64,000 nucleotides of DNA from Herpetosiphon sp042688385 (GCF_042688385.1 NZ_JBHUPY010000017.1:62001-126000); one strand, 5' to 3'. Counted from the first letter of the stretch, positions 8,619 through 18,070 are shown. Translations and numbers: made by a program. Notes: generated by a model not told the origin, from the letters alone.

Positions 8619-10895
8619 CTAAACTCGTTCGAGTTTGGCGAAGGCAGCGAGCAGCTTTTTCACGCCTTTGCCTGGAAAAGCCACTGTGACTTCTTCGTCG
8701 TCACCAACCATTTTACTGCTGACGACAACGCCCTCGCCAAAATTGGCATGGCGCACTTTATCGCCAGCGTTATAACTGGCGGCGCTTGGCTCGCGTTCTG
8801 GGCGTTTGGGACGGGCTGGGCCGCTTGCGCCACTCCACATGCTGCTGCTGCTTGGTTGCGCTCCACGCGTGCGTTGCGGCGTGCTGCTTTGCCATTGGGT
8901 CGCCGCATGCACCGGCATTTGCTTGACCTCACGGGTTGGCGTGCGTTGCAGCAAATCTTTGGGAATATCGCCCAAAAAGCGCGAAGGAATGGTCAGATCG
9001 GTGCGGCCCCACGTGGCGCGCTTGAAAGCATAGAGCATATACAGCCGTTGTTTGGCGCGGGTCGTGCCAACATACAACAAGCGGCGTTCTTCTTCGATGC
9101 TCTCAGGGTCGTCAATCGAGCGTCCGTGCGGCAACAGGCCTTCTTCTAGCCCAGCCAAAAAGACCACCGGATACTCAAGGCCTTTGGCTTGATGCAAGGT
9201 AATTAAGGTCACGCCTGGTTCGCGGGCTTTGGTGGTGTCAAGGCTATCAACATCGCTGACCAAGGCCACTTCTTCTAAAAAGCGCGGTAATTGATCTTCG
9301 GTTGGCAAGGCCAAATATTCCATACTGACGTTTTGCAATTCGAGAATATTTTCCCAGCGCTCAGCGCCTTCTTCCTCGCCATACTCGGCTACCAAGAGAT
9401 CTTGGAATGGCACGCGTTCAAGCAAGCGTTGAATCAGTTCGCCAAGCATTAAATCGTGGCGCAGATCGCGTAGCCCAGCCACCAATTTTTGAAATTGCTC
9501 GACGGCGTTGCGCGCCCGGCCACCGATTGGGGGATTTTGGGCCTCGTTGGTTACTAATAATTCAAGTGCATCCCAAATGGAAATATCGAGATTGCGCGCC
9601 CATTGCAGCAACTCTTGCTGCGTGCGATCGCCAATGCTCCGGCCTGGCACGTTGATCACCCGCAGCAAACTAACTTCGTCGTGCGGGTTATGGATAATCC
9701 GCAGATAGGCCACAATATCTTTAATTTCTTTGCGCTCGTAGAAGCGCGTGCCGCCGACCAATTTGTAGCGTAAGCTGCGGCTAATCATCGCTTCTTCAAA
9801 GGCCCGCGATTGGGCATTGGTGCGATACATCACAGCAAAATCGTCGAGCGAACGACCATCGCGGCCGCGAATGCGCATAATTTCGTCGGCAACCCAGCGG
9901 GCTTCCTCGTTGTGATCGTAGGCCTCGACCAGCGCAACCAAGTCGCCATCTTGCTGATCAGTCCAGATTTTGGTGGTATGGCGGCGATCATGGGCGGCAT
10001 CGATAATCGATTGAGCCACATCAAGAATTGGTTGGGTTGAGCGGTAATTTTGCTCGAGGGGAATAATTTGCACATCGGGATGCGCTTCTTCAAATTCGCG
10101 CACATTTGCCAAGCGTGCTCCACGCCAGGCATAAATTGATTGCTGAATATCGCCAATTAAAAAGTAGTTGTTGTGGCCAGCGCCAACGTGATTGACCAAC
10201 GAAAATTGCACCCGATTGGTATCTTGTACTTCATCGACCATCACATGGACGTAGCGCTCAGCGTAACGGGCCAGCACATCGGGATGATATTCAAACAAAT
10301 TAACCGTTTTGAGCAGCAAATCATCAAAATCAAGCGCGTTATTGGCGAATAATTGTTTTTCGTAGCGCTCATAACAACGCAGCACAATTTCATCGAAATA
10401 GCTACTGACGCTGCGGGCAAATTCGGCTACGCCAATTAATTCGTTTTTGGCGGCAGAAATGCGGGCATGGATCGAACGCGGATTATATTGCTTCTCGCTT
10501 AAATCCAATTCGCGCAAAATTTGCTTCATCACCCGCTGCTGATCGTCTGCATCGTAGACCACGAAATCGTTGGCGCGTTGCAAGTGCTGAATATCGCGCC
10601 GCAGCCAACGGGCACAAATCGAGTGGAATGTGCCCATCATCACATCGTGGGCGCGGCTTTCGCCAATTAAATTGCTAAGACGTTCGCGCATTTCGCGGGC
10701 AGCCTTGTTGGTAAAGGTCACCGCCAAAATGTTATAGGGGCGCACGCCAACTTCATTAATCAAATAGGCAATACGATGAGTGAGCACGCGGGTCTTGCCT
10801 GAGCCTGGGCCAGCCAGCACCAACACTGGCCCATGAATCGCTTGGACTGCGCGTTGTTGTTGGGCATTCAGCCCAATCAGCAGCGGGTGAGTCAT
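8619..10895 (-). CDS. pcrA: ATP-dependent DNA helicase, UvrD/PcrA type
   Basis: 758-residue SF1A helicase for 3'-5' unwinding in nucleotide excision repair and removal of RecA or stalled complexes. Motifs in order: Q motif near 12, Walker A AGPGSGKT (28-35), VTFTNKAA (Ia), DEVQDTN (about 222, Walker B; a V replaces the usual F/Y), QSIYAWRGA (III), EQNYRST (IV), LITLHQAKGLEYPVVF (V) and EEERRLLYVGTTRA (VI). The C-terminal 50 residues (GDKVRHANFGEGVV...) are the Tudor-like domain that in PcrA binds RNA polymerase. A TACAAT -10 on the minus strand at 10954-10959 may be its promoter. A short hairpin (ACGGT/ACCGT, 10914-10928) lies in the leader. Confidence 0.96.
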   Translation of the reverse strand: MTHPLLIGLNAQQQRAVQAIHGPVLVLAGPGSGKTRVLTHRIAYLINEVGVRPYNILAVTFTNKAAREMRERLSNLIGESRAHDVMMGTFHSICARWLRRDIQHLQRANDFVVYDADDQQRVMKQILRELDLSEKQYNPRSIHARISAAKNELIGVAEFARSVSSYFDEIVLRCYERYEKQLFANNALDFDDLLLKTVNLFEYHPDVLARYAERYVHVMVDEVQDTNRVQFSLVNHVGAGHNNYFLIGDIQQSIYAWRGARLANVREFEEAHPDVQIIPLEQNYRSTQPILDVAQSIIDAAHDRRHTTKIWTDQQDGDLVALVEAYDHNEEARWVADEIMRIRGRDGRSLDDFAVMYRTNAQSRAFEEAMISRSLRYKLVGGTRFYERKEIKDIVAYLRIIHNPHDEVSLLRVINVPGRSIGDRTQQELLQWARNLDISIWDALELLVTNEAQNPPIGGRARNAVEQFQKLVAGLRDLRHDLMLGELIQRLLERVPFQDLLVAEYGEEEGAERWENILELQNVSMEYLALPTEDQLPRFLEEVALVSDVDSLDTTKAREPGVTLITLHQAKGLEYPVVFLAGLEEGLLPHGRSIDDPESIEEERRLLYVGTTRAKQRLYMLYAFKRATWGRTDLTIPSRFLGDIPKDLLQRTPTREVKQMPVHAATQWQSSTPQRTRGAQPSSSSMWSGASGPARPKRPEREPSAASYNAGDKVRHANFGEGVVVSSKMVGDDEEVTVAFPGKGVKKLLAAFAKLERV

Positions 10896-11024
10896 TGATC
10901 TAGTCCTTACATGACGGTCAAAAACCGTGATCTATGTCAATCTTGCTGGCTCTATTGTACCCGTTCCGGCGCTGTGTTGGAACAGGTGAGCGACAGCAAA
11001 AAAATGATTGTCGATAGCAAAGCT

Positions 11025-12050
11025 CTAGGCTGTTTGATTGAGCTTGGTTTTGCTGGGTTTGCGCTGAAACAGGCCACGCCAATTCCAACGCCGAGGCCGT
11101 GTAATATCCAACTGGCGGCGCAAGCCTTCGCTGGTGAGCGTAAAACCAACCAACAGCAACACCATCAAAACGCCAGCAAACACCGAAACCCATGGCGAGC
11201 GGCTATATTGGCCAAAGAAATCCGAAAGCATCTGGCCGAGTTCTGGCTGGCTGGCTTTTTGTTTAACAATATCGGGCAAAGGAACATCTTTGGTAAAATC
11301 GCTATAGACATAACTGCCACCGATGAAATAGCCCAAATAGCCAAGCTCGGCCACAATCAAGGTAACGGCGGTTAATTCGCTGGCCAGCAACATCGGCAAG
11401 AGTGGCAGCATTTGAGGCAAAATATAGCGATAAGCAATTTGCCAGCGGTTAAGGCCAATCGCAAGCGCGCTTTCTAAATATTGCGCCTGCAAAACCTTCT
11501 GCACATGGCCTTGAATGACGCTTGCACTATTGACCCAACCAGTTAAACATAAGGCAATCAGAAAGGCGCTGATGCCAGCTTTATTGGCAACCATCGGCGT
11601 AACACCCTGATAGATGACCACCGCCGTGCCGTTCGTCCAGATCAAATAGCCCAAGGCAATAATCAAAATTGGGATGGCGCTGGTAATGCTCATAAGCGTA
11701 TCGAGCAACCATGCGACCCGTTGGCCTAAAAACCCGGTAATGCCACCAATTGCCATGCCAAGTGCCAAGCGCACCGTCGCAATAATCACACATAAAATCA
11801 AGGTTGGCCGTACAGCCCACAATAAGCGGCTCAGCAAATCGCGGCTAATATCGTCGAAGCCCAAGGGGTGTTCAGGGTGCACAAATGGCGGCAAGGTTTC
11901 ACGTGGCGGGCCACCATAAAACTTGCCTTCATAGCGAAACGAACGATTTTCGACCAGCGGATCATGCGGCGCTAGGCTAGGGCCAAAAATCGCAATCAGC
12001 AGCATCAAACCAGTAATCAATAAACCCAAGGTTAATGGCAGATTTTTCAT
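11025..12050 (-). CDS. ABC transporter permease, Opp/Dpp C-type
   Basis: 341 residues, with an N-terminal membrane anchor (residues 5-25, then SLAPHDP), a soluble loop containing HPLGFDDISRDLLSRLLWA, and the permease domain. The EAA coupling loop is recognisable: YLESALAIGLNRWQIAYRYILPQ with a conserved A and G. It pairs with the B-type subunit directly upstream: the B stop codon at 12051 abuts this ATG. Family members import peptides, nickel or sugars. No binding protein or ATPase lies within the window beside the pair, so the substrate is unknown. The C-terminus is a basic cytoplasmic tail. Confidence 0.9.
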   Translation of the reverse strand: MKNLPLTLGLLITGLMLLIAIFGPSLAPHDPLVENRSFRYEGKFYGGPPRETLPPFVHPEHPLGFDDISRDLLSRLLWAVRPTLILCVIIATVRLALGMAIGGITGFLGQRVAWLLDTLMSITSAIPILIIALGYLIWTNGTAVVIYQGVTPMVANKAGISAFLIALCLTGWVNSASVIQGHVQKVLQAQYLESALAIGLNRWQIAYRYILPQMLPLLPMLLASELTAVTLIVAELGYLGYFIGGSYVYSDFTKDVPLPDIVKQKASQPELGQMLSDFFGQYSRSPWVSVFAGVLMVLLLVGFTLTSEGLRRQLDITRPRRWNWRGLFQRKPSKTKLNQTA

Positions 12051-13019
12051 TTAGCCTTTCCCCACACTAGCATGCCGCCCAATTGGATTGATCCAAAGGC
12101 TCAACACCGAGGCCAACAAATCAACTGCAATTAATACAGCGCCCATCATCGCCAACAACAAGCCCAAAATTAGTGGATTAAAGAAGGTTATTGCTTTGGT
12201 ATTGGTCAGGGTATTGAACAACATCCAGCCAATGCCGCGCCAATCGAACAAGGCTTCGACCAACACCAAACTCCCGACCGCCATTTGCAAGCCCCGGCCT
12301 AAGCTCGCAAACACCGCAGGCGCAACATTCGGAATCGCATGGCGACGCACAATTGTGCTCCAACGCAAGCCTTTACTTTTGGCAAAGCGCACATAATCTT
12401 GTTGAAATTCGTTTTCGAGCAAGCTTGCGCCAATCGAGGCAATATAAAAAGCTGGGCGCAAGGCCAAAATGAGCGCCGGCAAAATCATATGTTTCGCTGT
12501 GCTATAGCCCTGAACTGGCAGCAATAATTGATTCGTCCAGCCTATGCGTTTGACATACAACAAGGCTAGAATTAAGAGCGAGCCTAAGAAAAAGCCAGGA
12601 ATCGCATTGCCCAGCGTAAACACGCTAACCATAACAGGCGAGATGCGCCCAGTGCGAGGCGAAATTGCCAGCAAACACATGCCCAAGCCCAAAACAATCG
12701 TCATGAGAAACGCCAAACCCAACAATTTGGCCGAACGAATCACAAAATCATCCATATAGGCGCTGATTTTAGTTCGATCACGATCAATTCGGCCAAGATC
12801 GCCATTGACCATTGCGCCGAGCGTTTCGCGATAACGGGTCATAAATGGTTGCGTATCGATCTCATAATCTTCGCTATAGCCATTTTCGAACGTAGTAATA
12901 ACTAATTTTGGTGGGTTAAAATAGCCTATATACTTATAGGCATACCACGCCCCGAACAAATGCAATACCGGCACTAACACGATCAACAACCCAAGTTTGC
13001 GTAGGATAAGTCGGCTCAT
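12051..13019 (-). CDS. ABC transporter permease, Opp/Dpp B-type
   Basis: 322 residues from an ATG at 13019, chosen because GGAG lies 9 nt upstream; a TTG 15 nt earlier overlaps that site. One N-terminal membrane segment (residues 8-28), a periplasmic domain with MTRYRETLGAMVNGDLG, then five more segments. The EAA loop reads QDYVRFAKSKGLRWSTIVRRHAIPN, the DppB/OppB signature. It is the first gene of a two-gene unit with the C-type permease (zero-base spacing). The lack of SBP and ATPase genes next to it is unusual; they may be encoded elsewhere or shared with another system. Confidence 0.9.
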   Translation of the reverse strand: MSRLILRKLGLLIVLVPVLHLFGAWYAYKYIGYFNPPKLVITTFENGYSEDYEIDTQPFMTRYRETLGAMVNGDLGRIDRDRTKISAYMDDFVIRSAKLLGLAFLMTIVLGLGMCLLAISPRTGRISPVMVSVFTLGNAIPGFFLGSLLILALLYVKRIGWTNQLLLPVQGYSTAKHMILPALILALRPAFYIASIGASLLENEFQQDYVRFAKSKGLRWSTIVRRHAIPNVAPAVFASLGRGLQMAVGSLVLVEALFDWRGIGWMLFNTLTNTKAITFFNPLILGLLLAMMGAVLIAVDLLASVLSLWINPIGRHASVGKG

Positions 13020-13170
13020 AGGTCTAGTCTCCAATTGGCCCTGAGGATGAGCGTTGAGGTATTGTGTATATTACTCATCCACTTAATAAAAGGTTCAGCC
13101 TTAGGGCCGAATTAGCCGCAATTAACCAATAATCTAGCTAGATCGAAGATTGCTTGTCAGCGTTGAAGAT

Positions 13171-13530
13171 TCCCTCACCCCCCAACCCCCTCTCCCACTG
13201 AACGCGGGCGAGGGGGAGCCAAACGTCCCCTCACCCCCCAACCCCCTCTCCCACGAAAACGCGGGCGAGGGGGAGCATCCGTGGTTCACTAAGGAATTGG
13301 GAGAGAACCAGAGCGTTAAAGCCCCTCGCCCGCGCCACGGGAGCGGGGTTGGGGGGTGAGGATCTTATAAACCTACCCTTGTAAAAGCTCACGCTCCCAC
13401 GAAAACGCGGGCGAGGGGAGCATCCGTGGTTCACTAAGGAATTGGGAGAGAACCAGAGCGTTAAAGCCCCTCGCCCGCCACGTGGGAGAGGGGTTGGGGT
13501 GAGGGGATCTTAACAACCTACCCTTGTAAG
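13171..13530. repeat. Nested array of GC-rich double-hairpin repeats
   Basis: Arms in order: left arm (13171-13219), second left arm (13227-13275) with right arm closing at about 13360, the type II border ACCTACCCTT, a third left arm (from about 13388) and right arm to 13506, then the type II border AACCTACCCTTGTAAG (13516-13530). Left arms use either CACTGAACGCG or CACGAAAACGCG as hairpin tips. The bases up to 13580 are C/A-rich decayed repeat. Confidence 0.9.
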
Positions 13531-13581
13531 ACCCCTAATCCCCAACCCCCTAACACCCAACCCCCAAACCCACGAAAACGT

Positions 13582-13610
13582 TTGACGCATGATGTCATGC
13601 ATGCTAAACT
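13582..13610 (+). promoter_or_regulatory. Candidate promoter with palindromic operator
   Basis: -35 TTGACG (13582-13587), 17-bp spacer, -10 TAAACT (13605-13610). The spacer starts with a perfect dyad GCATGA-TG-TCATGC (13587-13600) and a further GCATGC (13599-13604). It lies 67 bases before the EtfD-like start. Confidence 0.5.
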
Positions 13611-13676
13611 CGGCATATCCTCTTTTGTAATACAATAGACCCACACCGTGTTCAACCAGTTCGATGAGGAACGCCC

Positions 13677-15935
13677 ATGCACGAAATCTTATTCAACAGC
13701 CAAGTTATCGCCGTTCGCGAGATTTACTGGAACTTACCGCATGCGGTTGAGTATGTGTTGTACTTGTTTGCGATCGCTGCCATTGGCACGATGTTCTACA
13801 AGATGTATCAAGACATTCTGTTGTGGCGCCGCGGCCATGCAACAGTGCGCTCGACCAATTTTGCCAGTCGCTTGTGGTCAACGACAACCGAGGTTTTTGG
13901 GCAGAAGCGCGTCTTACGCGATCGCACACCAGGCATCATGCACACCTTTATCTTCTACGGCTTTTTGGCGCTGTTTATCGGCACCGATATTATTGCCGCT
14001 GAAGCCGACTTTACCATTCCGATTGCTGGTGAAGAGCAAGGCAAGATTTTAACTGGTGGCTTTTATCAGTATTACGAGCTGATTCTCGATGTTATGGGTG
14101 TGGTCTTTTTTGCTGGTTTGCTCTGGGCGTTGTGGCGACGCTATAAAACCAAACCAACTCGCTTGGATAATCGCCGTACCGATGCATGGGTGCTTTGGTC
14201 GATGATTTTCATTGTGGTTGGTGGCTATTTTATTGAAATTCTGCGCTTGGCCAACCAAACCATGACCGTTGGCGAAGGCGCAAACGCCGTTACCGCGATT
14301 GTCTACGAGCAAGGTTGGGCCAAATGGGCGATCTTCGGCTATCCTGGCGCAGCAGTTGCTCGCGCGATTGGCCTTGGGGTCGAACGCGCCGCCGATGGTA
14401 CGATCATTCATAGCCAAGTTGCCTTGTGGATTCACCGCGTGCTCTGGCTGAGCCATATGGCAGTCGTGTTTGCCTTCGTTGGCTCGATTCCCTTTACCAA
14501 ATTCCGCCACATTTTCTATACTCCGCTCAACACCTTGTTCCGCGATCGCGACCCCAAAGGCGCGCTCGACCGCATTCCAAACATGGAAGAGGAACTGGAA
14601 AAAGATGAGCCAAAATTGGGCATTACTAGCCTCAGCGACTTCTCATGGAAGCGCCGCATGGACTTCGATGCCTGTATGCGCTGTGGCCGCTGCCAAGATA
14701 ATTGTCCGGCCTTTGCCTCTGGCTCCGATCTTTCGCCCAAATGGCTGATTACCAAGATGAGCGATTTGATGCACGGTGGCCCTGTGCTCAAACGCGATGG
14801 CACGGTGATGATGCTCCAGCCTGCTGGCGCAACCGCCGCCGCGCCAACCGTCAGCAACGGCGTGAAAATCGAATTGCTCGAAGGCACGCCCGAAACCTTG
14901 CCATTGTATGAGCAAGGCATCGTTACCGAAAACGAACTCTGGGCTTGTACCACCTGTCGTGCCTGTATGACTGAGTGTCCAGCGACGATTGAGCACGTCG
15001 ATGATATTATCGATTTCCGCCGCAACTTGACCATGGTGATGGGCGAAATTCCATCAGGGGTCAAAACAGTGCTGCAAGGCATCGAGCGCAACGGCAACCC
15101 ATGGAAATTGCCACAGCGCCAGCGTACCGCTTGGGCCGATGGCCTCGAAGTGCCAACCTTGGCCGAAAAAGAAGAAGCCGAGGTCTTGTATTGGGTTGGT
15201 TGTGCGCCATCGTATGATGATCGCTCGAAGAAAACCGCCCGTGCAATGGTCCAGTTGATGCAAAAAGCTGGCGTTGATTTTGCCATCCTTGGCGACGAAG
15301 AAACTTGTACTGGCGACCCAGCCCGCCGCATGGGCGAGGAATTGTTGTACGAACAACAAGCCAACACCAACATCGAAACCATGGGCCAATATAAGTTCAA
15401 GAAGATCGTTACCACCTGCGCCCACTGCTATAACACCGTCAAAAACGAGTATCCTCAATTTGGCGGCAAAGCAGGCGTGGATTACGAAGTGGTGCACCAT
15501 ACCGAATTCTTGAACGATTTGGTCGAAGCTGGCAAGCTCAATCCAACTGTGCCAGTCAACGAAAAAGTCGTCTATCACGACCCATGTTACATTGGCCGCT
15601 ACAACGATATTTACGAAGAGCCACGCAATGTGCTTACCAGCATCCCTGGCTTGGAGTTGGTCGAAGCTGGCCCACGTAATCGCGAAAAAGCCATGTGCTG
15701 TGGTGGCGGTGGCGGGAATGCCTGGCTCGAAGGTTGGGGCGACAAACACGTCAATGTGATTCGGCTTGAACAATTGCAAACCGAAAAGCCTGATACCGTT
15801 GCCATGGGCTGCCCCTTCTGTATGGTGATGTTCGAGGACGCTGCCAAGAACACCAATCAATCAGAAACCCTTGGCCGCAAAGATGTAGCCGAAATTCTCT
15901 TGCAATCGGTTGGCGAGCAACCACCAACCGCCTAA
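13677..15935 (+). CDS. Membrane Fe-S oxidoreductase, EtfD/heterodisulfide-reductase type
   Basis: 752 residues. N-terminal membrane part with about six segments (residues 20-280) and histidines in PGIMHTFIF and WIHRVLWLSHM that could ligate haem, as in NarI-like domains. Then a ferredoxin-like domain with two [4Fe-4S] sites, CMRCGRCQDNCP (about 333-344) and CTTCRACMTECP (about 423-434), and two CCG (cysteine-rich) domains: one with TCTGDPARR and TTCAHC, the other with DPCYIGRYND, MCCGGGGGNAW and GCPFC. This is the layout of the ETF:quinone oxidoreductase EtfD (FadF) of actinobacteria and Thermus, which passes electrons from fatty-acid oxidation to the quinone pool. GAGG lies 7 nt before the start. 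No ETF gene is in the window. Confidence 0.85.
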   Translation: MHEILFNSQVIAVREIYWNLPHAVEYVLYLFAIAAIGTMFYKMYQDILLWRRGHATVRSTNFASRLWSTTTEVFGQKRVLRDRTPGIMHTFIFYGFLALFIGTDIIAAEADFTIPIAGEEQGKILTGGFYQYYELILDVMGVVFFAGLLWALWRRYKTKPTRLDNRRTDAWVLWSMIFIVVGGYFIEILRLANQTMTVGEGANAVTAIVYEQGWAKWAIFGYPGAAVARAIGLGVERAADGTIIHSQVALWIHRVLWLSHMAVVFAFVGSIPFTKFRHIFYTPLNTLFRDRDPKGALDRIPNMEEELEKDEPKLGITSLSDFSWKRRMDFDACMRCGRCQDNCPAFASGSDLSPKWLITKMSDLMHGGPVLKRDGTVMMLQPAGATAAAPTVSNGVKIELLEGTPETLPLYEQGIVTENELWACTTCRACMTECPATIEHVDDIIDFRRNLTMVMGEIPSGVKTVLQGIERNGNPWKLPQRQRTAWADGLEVPTLAEKEEAEVLYWVGCAPSYDDRSKKTARAMVQLMQKAGVDFAILGDEETCTGDPARRMGEELLYEQQANTNIETMGQYKFKKIVTTCAHCYNTVKNEYPQFGGKAGVDYEVVHHTEFLNDLVEAGKLNPTVPVNEKVVYHDPCYIGRYNDIYEEPRNVLTSIPGLELVEAGPRNREKAMCCGGGGGNAWLEGWGDKHVNVIRLEQLQTEKPDTVAMGCPFCMVMFEDAAKNTNQSETLGRKDVAEILLQSVGEQPPTA

Positions 15936-15953
15936 ATTTTGTTAGCATAACCA

Positions 15954-15988
15954 AAAACCCCCGCCATTTTTACAATGGCGGGGGTTTT
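15954..15988. terminator. Bidirectional terminator
   Basis: 15-bp perfect stem (15954-15968 with 15974-15988) with A4 and T4 ends and a 5-nt loop. It sits between convergent genes ending at 15935 (+) and 15991 (-) and can serve both. Confidence 0.93.
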
Positions 15989-15990
15989 GT

Positions 15991-16629
15991 TTACTCTTGA
16001 AACAGCAAATAGTTGGTTGGATCTAATTTGGCAGCGAGCAAAAATGTGCGGGCTTGAGCCAAATCATGCTCACTAAATTCGATAATCTCTGAAATAGTAT
16101 CGTAATCGGGGTTATCGGTTAAGGCCCAAATTGCCAATTGTTTGCCCACAAACTCGTCGCTGCTTTGCAGGGCCAAATGGTCAATCAGGCGTTGCAATTC
16201 TGGATCAACAAAGCCATCAAATGCATACACATCAGCTTCAGCGCCTGGCTCAGCATACAATTCAAGGCTGTAGGCTTCAATAACGCCGTAGCGAGCGGTG
16301 GCCTGTTGAGTAACCAGCGCCCTTGGTTGAATATAGGTATCTTCGGGAGTATCAAGCCGACCTTCATAGGCAATCAACACCATATCTTCGTGATAATCGG
16401 TTTGATTATCCAAGATTAGGCCAGCAGGAATCGTGATGCGAAGCGAGCGATCAGTTTTGCCTGTGACGGTCATCACCAGGACGCTACCAGCAGTCCCAGC
16501 GGTTTTAAATTCTAAATCGATTAAGCCTTGATCGGAGGCTTCTTGGATTGACAGTGGTTCGGCATTGATCGTACAGCCAGTAAGCACGATCAATAATAGC
16601 CCAAGCCCAATAGTGCGTAGCAGATACAT
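15991..16629 (-). CDS. Predicted lipoprotein, function unknown
   Basis: 212 residues starting at the ATG at 16629, with GAGGG 9 nt upstream (a TTG two codons earlier is too close to it). Signal peptide with lipobox LTGC, C19. The mature part begins with a beta-rich domain (SVLVMTVTGKTDRSLRITIPAGLILDNQ) and continues with YIQPRALVTQQATARYGVIEAYSLELYA, ending in an acidic helical segment. I do not recognise a named family. It is alone between the bidirectional terminator and the PurD-like gene 80 bases upstream on the same strand; an operon with that gene is possible. Confidence 0.75.
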   Translation of the reverse strand: MYLLRTIGLGLLLIVLTGCTINAEPLSIQEASDQGLIDLEFKTAGTAGSVLVMTVTGKTDRSLRITIPAGLILDNQTDYHEDMVLIAYEGRLDTPEDTYIQPRALVTQQATARYGVIEAYSLELYAEPGAEADVYAFDGFVDPELQRLIDHLALQSSDEFVGKQLAIWALTDNPDYDTISEIIEFSEHDLAQARTFLLAAKLDPTNYLLFQE

Positions 16630-16708
16630 ATTCAACTTCCCTCAACTGTAGATTAAACGCAGCATACGCGCGATGTTTCGCCACGCCTAGCGACCAAAGA
16701 CCGATTTT

Positions 16709-18070
16709 CTAAAGTTCGCGCAGGCCAATATCGTTGCGATAGGTCGCTGATGGGATTCGTAGACGTTTGAGATTGCGATAGGTTTTGGCATGAGCATCGG
16801 CCAAGCTGTCAGCCTGAGCCGTCACCGTCACAATGCGGCCAGCCTTTGAAGAAAGATGATTGCTACCCATTGAACGAACTAAAATCGCATCGCTGAGCGC
16901 AGTACTGACTCCGCTCAACAAGCTGCGCTTTTCGGGCATATGCATTTCATCAGAAACATAACGCAAGCCATTGGGATTAGCAGTTTCATTTTGAAACGCC
17001 ACAACCCCAGGCTCCAGCTCGGCGATGCCATCGATTGCCATACCGGTCTTAAAACTATGCGGATAGCCACTTGCCACCATGGTCACTCCAACGCTGGCTT
17101 CTGGTCGCCAACGCAGAGCGGGCACATTGAGCAAACTGCGATTATTGGCCGCAACCAGTAGCGGAAACAAATCGTCTTCGAGCACGGGCAAAAGCACTTG
17201 GGCCTCGGGATCGCTGAGCGTTGTGCGAATGCGCAAGACTTGCGGCCCACGCGCAGTAATTGCACAGTCAACGCCCAAAATGCCCCACCACGGCAATTTA
17301 TCACGCAGCAGCGCCGCCCGAATTGGCTCCAAAATGGTGGCACTCAGATAATCGCCAATTTGTTTGAGGATACCGCTAGGCGTGGTATGCGCACCCATGC
17401 CTTCAGCCGCCCAGCCTTGATCGTTATCATCAAGCCGATCGTAGATTCGCACAGCTTGCATTGGAATCAAGGTTGTGCCATCGGTCAGGGCTGAAAGCGC
17501 GACGGTTGGGCCAAGCGCAGGTTGCTCAATCACCACGCCACGATAATGACCTGCGCGTGGTGGCAAGGCAAAAATTCCAGCCAAGGCAGCCAGTGCTTCA
17601 GCGCGATCAGTATATGCCCCATCGTATTCGGAAGGATAATCGCCCCACAGCACAATCGGCAGTGGTTGCGAGGCAACATAACGCTCAGCAGTTGCCAAAT
17701 CACCCAAGGCGCGGCCAGTTGAGGTTGGAATTTGATGCCGATTGAGAAATTCTTTGAGCCACAAACGCGAGCGTTCAAGCACTGCCGATTGTTTGGGTGG
17801 TCCACAGACCGGAATTTTATACATGAGTGCTGCATCGGCCACACCATTGCTCAGATAACTGCCATCTGCTGGCACAATTACCTGAAAATGCTCATCGTAG
17901 GCCCACTTTGCCAGTTCGGTCATACTTTCAAATGGCTCTGCATTTGGTACAAGCAAACTTGTACCACCATTGCCGGGTATGGTGGCCAAACTATCAATTC
18001 GCTGGCTATTGAACAACTTCCAAACGTAGGCATGGGCTGCGCCATTGTTGCCAAGCACAAGTACTTTCAT
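16709..18070 (-). CDS. PurD-like protein with degenerate ATP-grasp site
   Basis: 453 residues that follow phosphoribosylamine-glycine ligase (GARS) along the whole length: N-domain GNNGAAHAYVWK (GxGGREH in true PurD), PGNGG, ATP-grasp region, and a C-domain ending YRNDIGLREL. Key residues are changed. The ATP-binding IKADGLAAGKGV becomes IVLWGDYPSEYDG (139-151). The metal-binding EFNARFGDPE becomes RIRTTLSDPE (280-289). The DHKR...NTGGMG loop becomes IYDRLDDNDQGWAAEGMG. It is therefore unlikely to be the purine-pathway ligase. It could be a pseudoenzyme, or an ATP-grasp protein with another substrate. No other pur gene adjoins it (purA is 25 kb away). Confidence 0.8.
   Translation of the reverse strand: MKVLVLGNNGAAHAYVWKLFNSQRIDSLATIPGNGGTSLLVPNAEPFESMTELAKWAYDEHFQVIVPADGSYLSNGVADAALMYKIPVCGPPKQSAVLERSRLWLKEFLNRHQIPTSTGRALGDLATAERYVASQPLPIVLWGDYPSEYDGAYTDRAEALAALAGIFALPPRAGHYRGVVIEQPALGPTVALSALTDGTTLIPMQAVRIYDRLDDNDQGWAAEGMGAHTTPSGILKQIGDYLSATILEPIRAALLRDKLPWWGILGVDCAITARGPQVLRIRTTLSDPEAQVLLPVLEDDLFPLLVAANNRSLLNVPALRWRPEASVGVTMVASGYPHSFKTGMAIDGIAELEPGVVAFQNETANPNGLRYVSDEMHMPEKRSLLSGVSTALSDAILVRSMGSNHLSSKAGRIVTVTAQADSLADAHAKTYRNLKRLRIPSATYRNDIGLREL

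Noticed and set aside
10914..10985. GTTCC...GGAAC dyad near the pcrA promoter as a LexA box
   Set aside because: Known LexA boxes of Gram-positive type read GAAC-N4-GTTC; here order and spacing are wrong.
14516..15415. A 299-codon open frame on the minus strand inside the Fe-S oxidoreductase gene, and another at 15054-15860
   Set aside because: Both are antisense shadows: the plus-strand protein has full motifs, while these frames have no ribosome site and no recognisable domain.
16709..18070. Annotation as functional purD
   Set aside because: The ATP-grasp and metal-binding residues are replaced, so the name would mislead.
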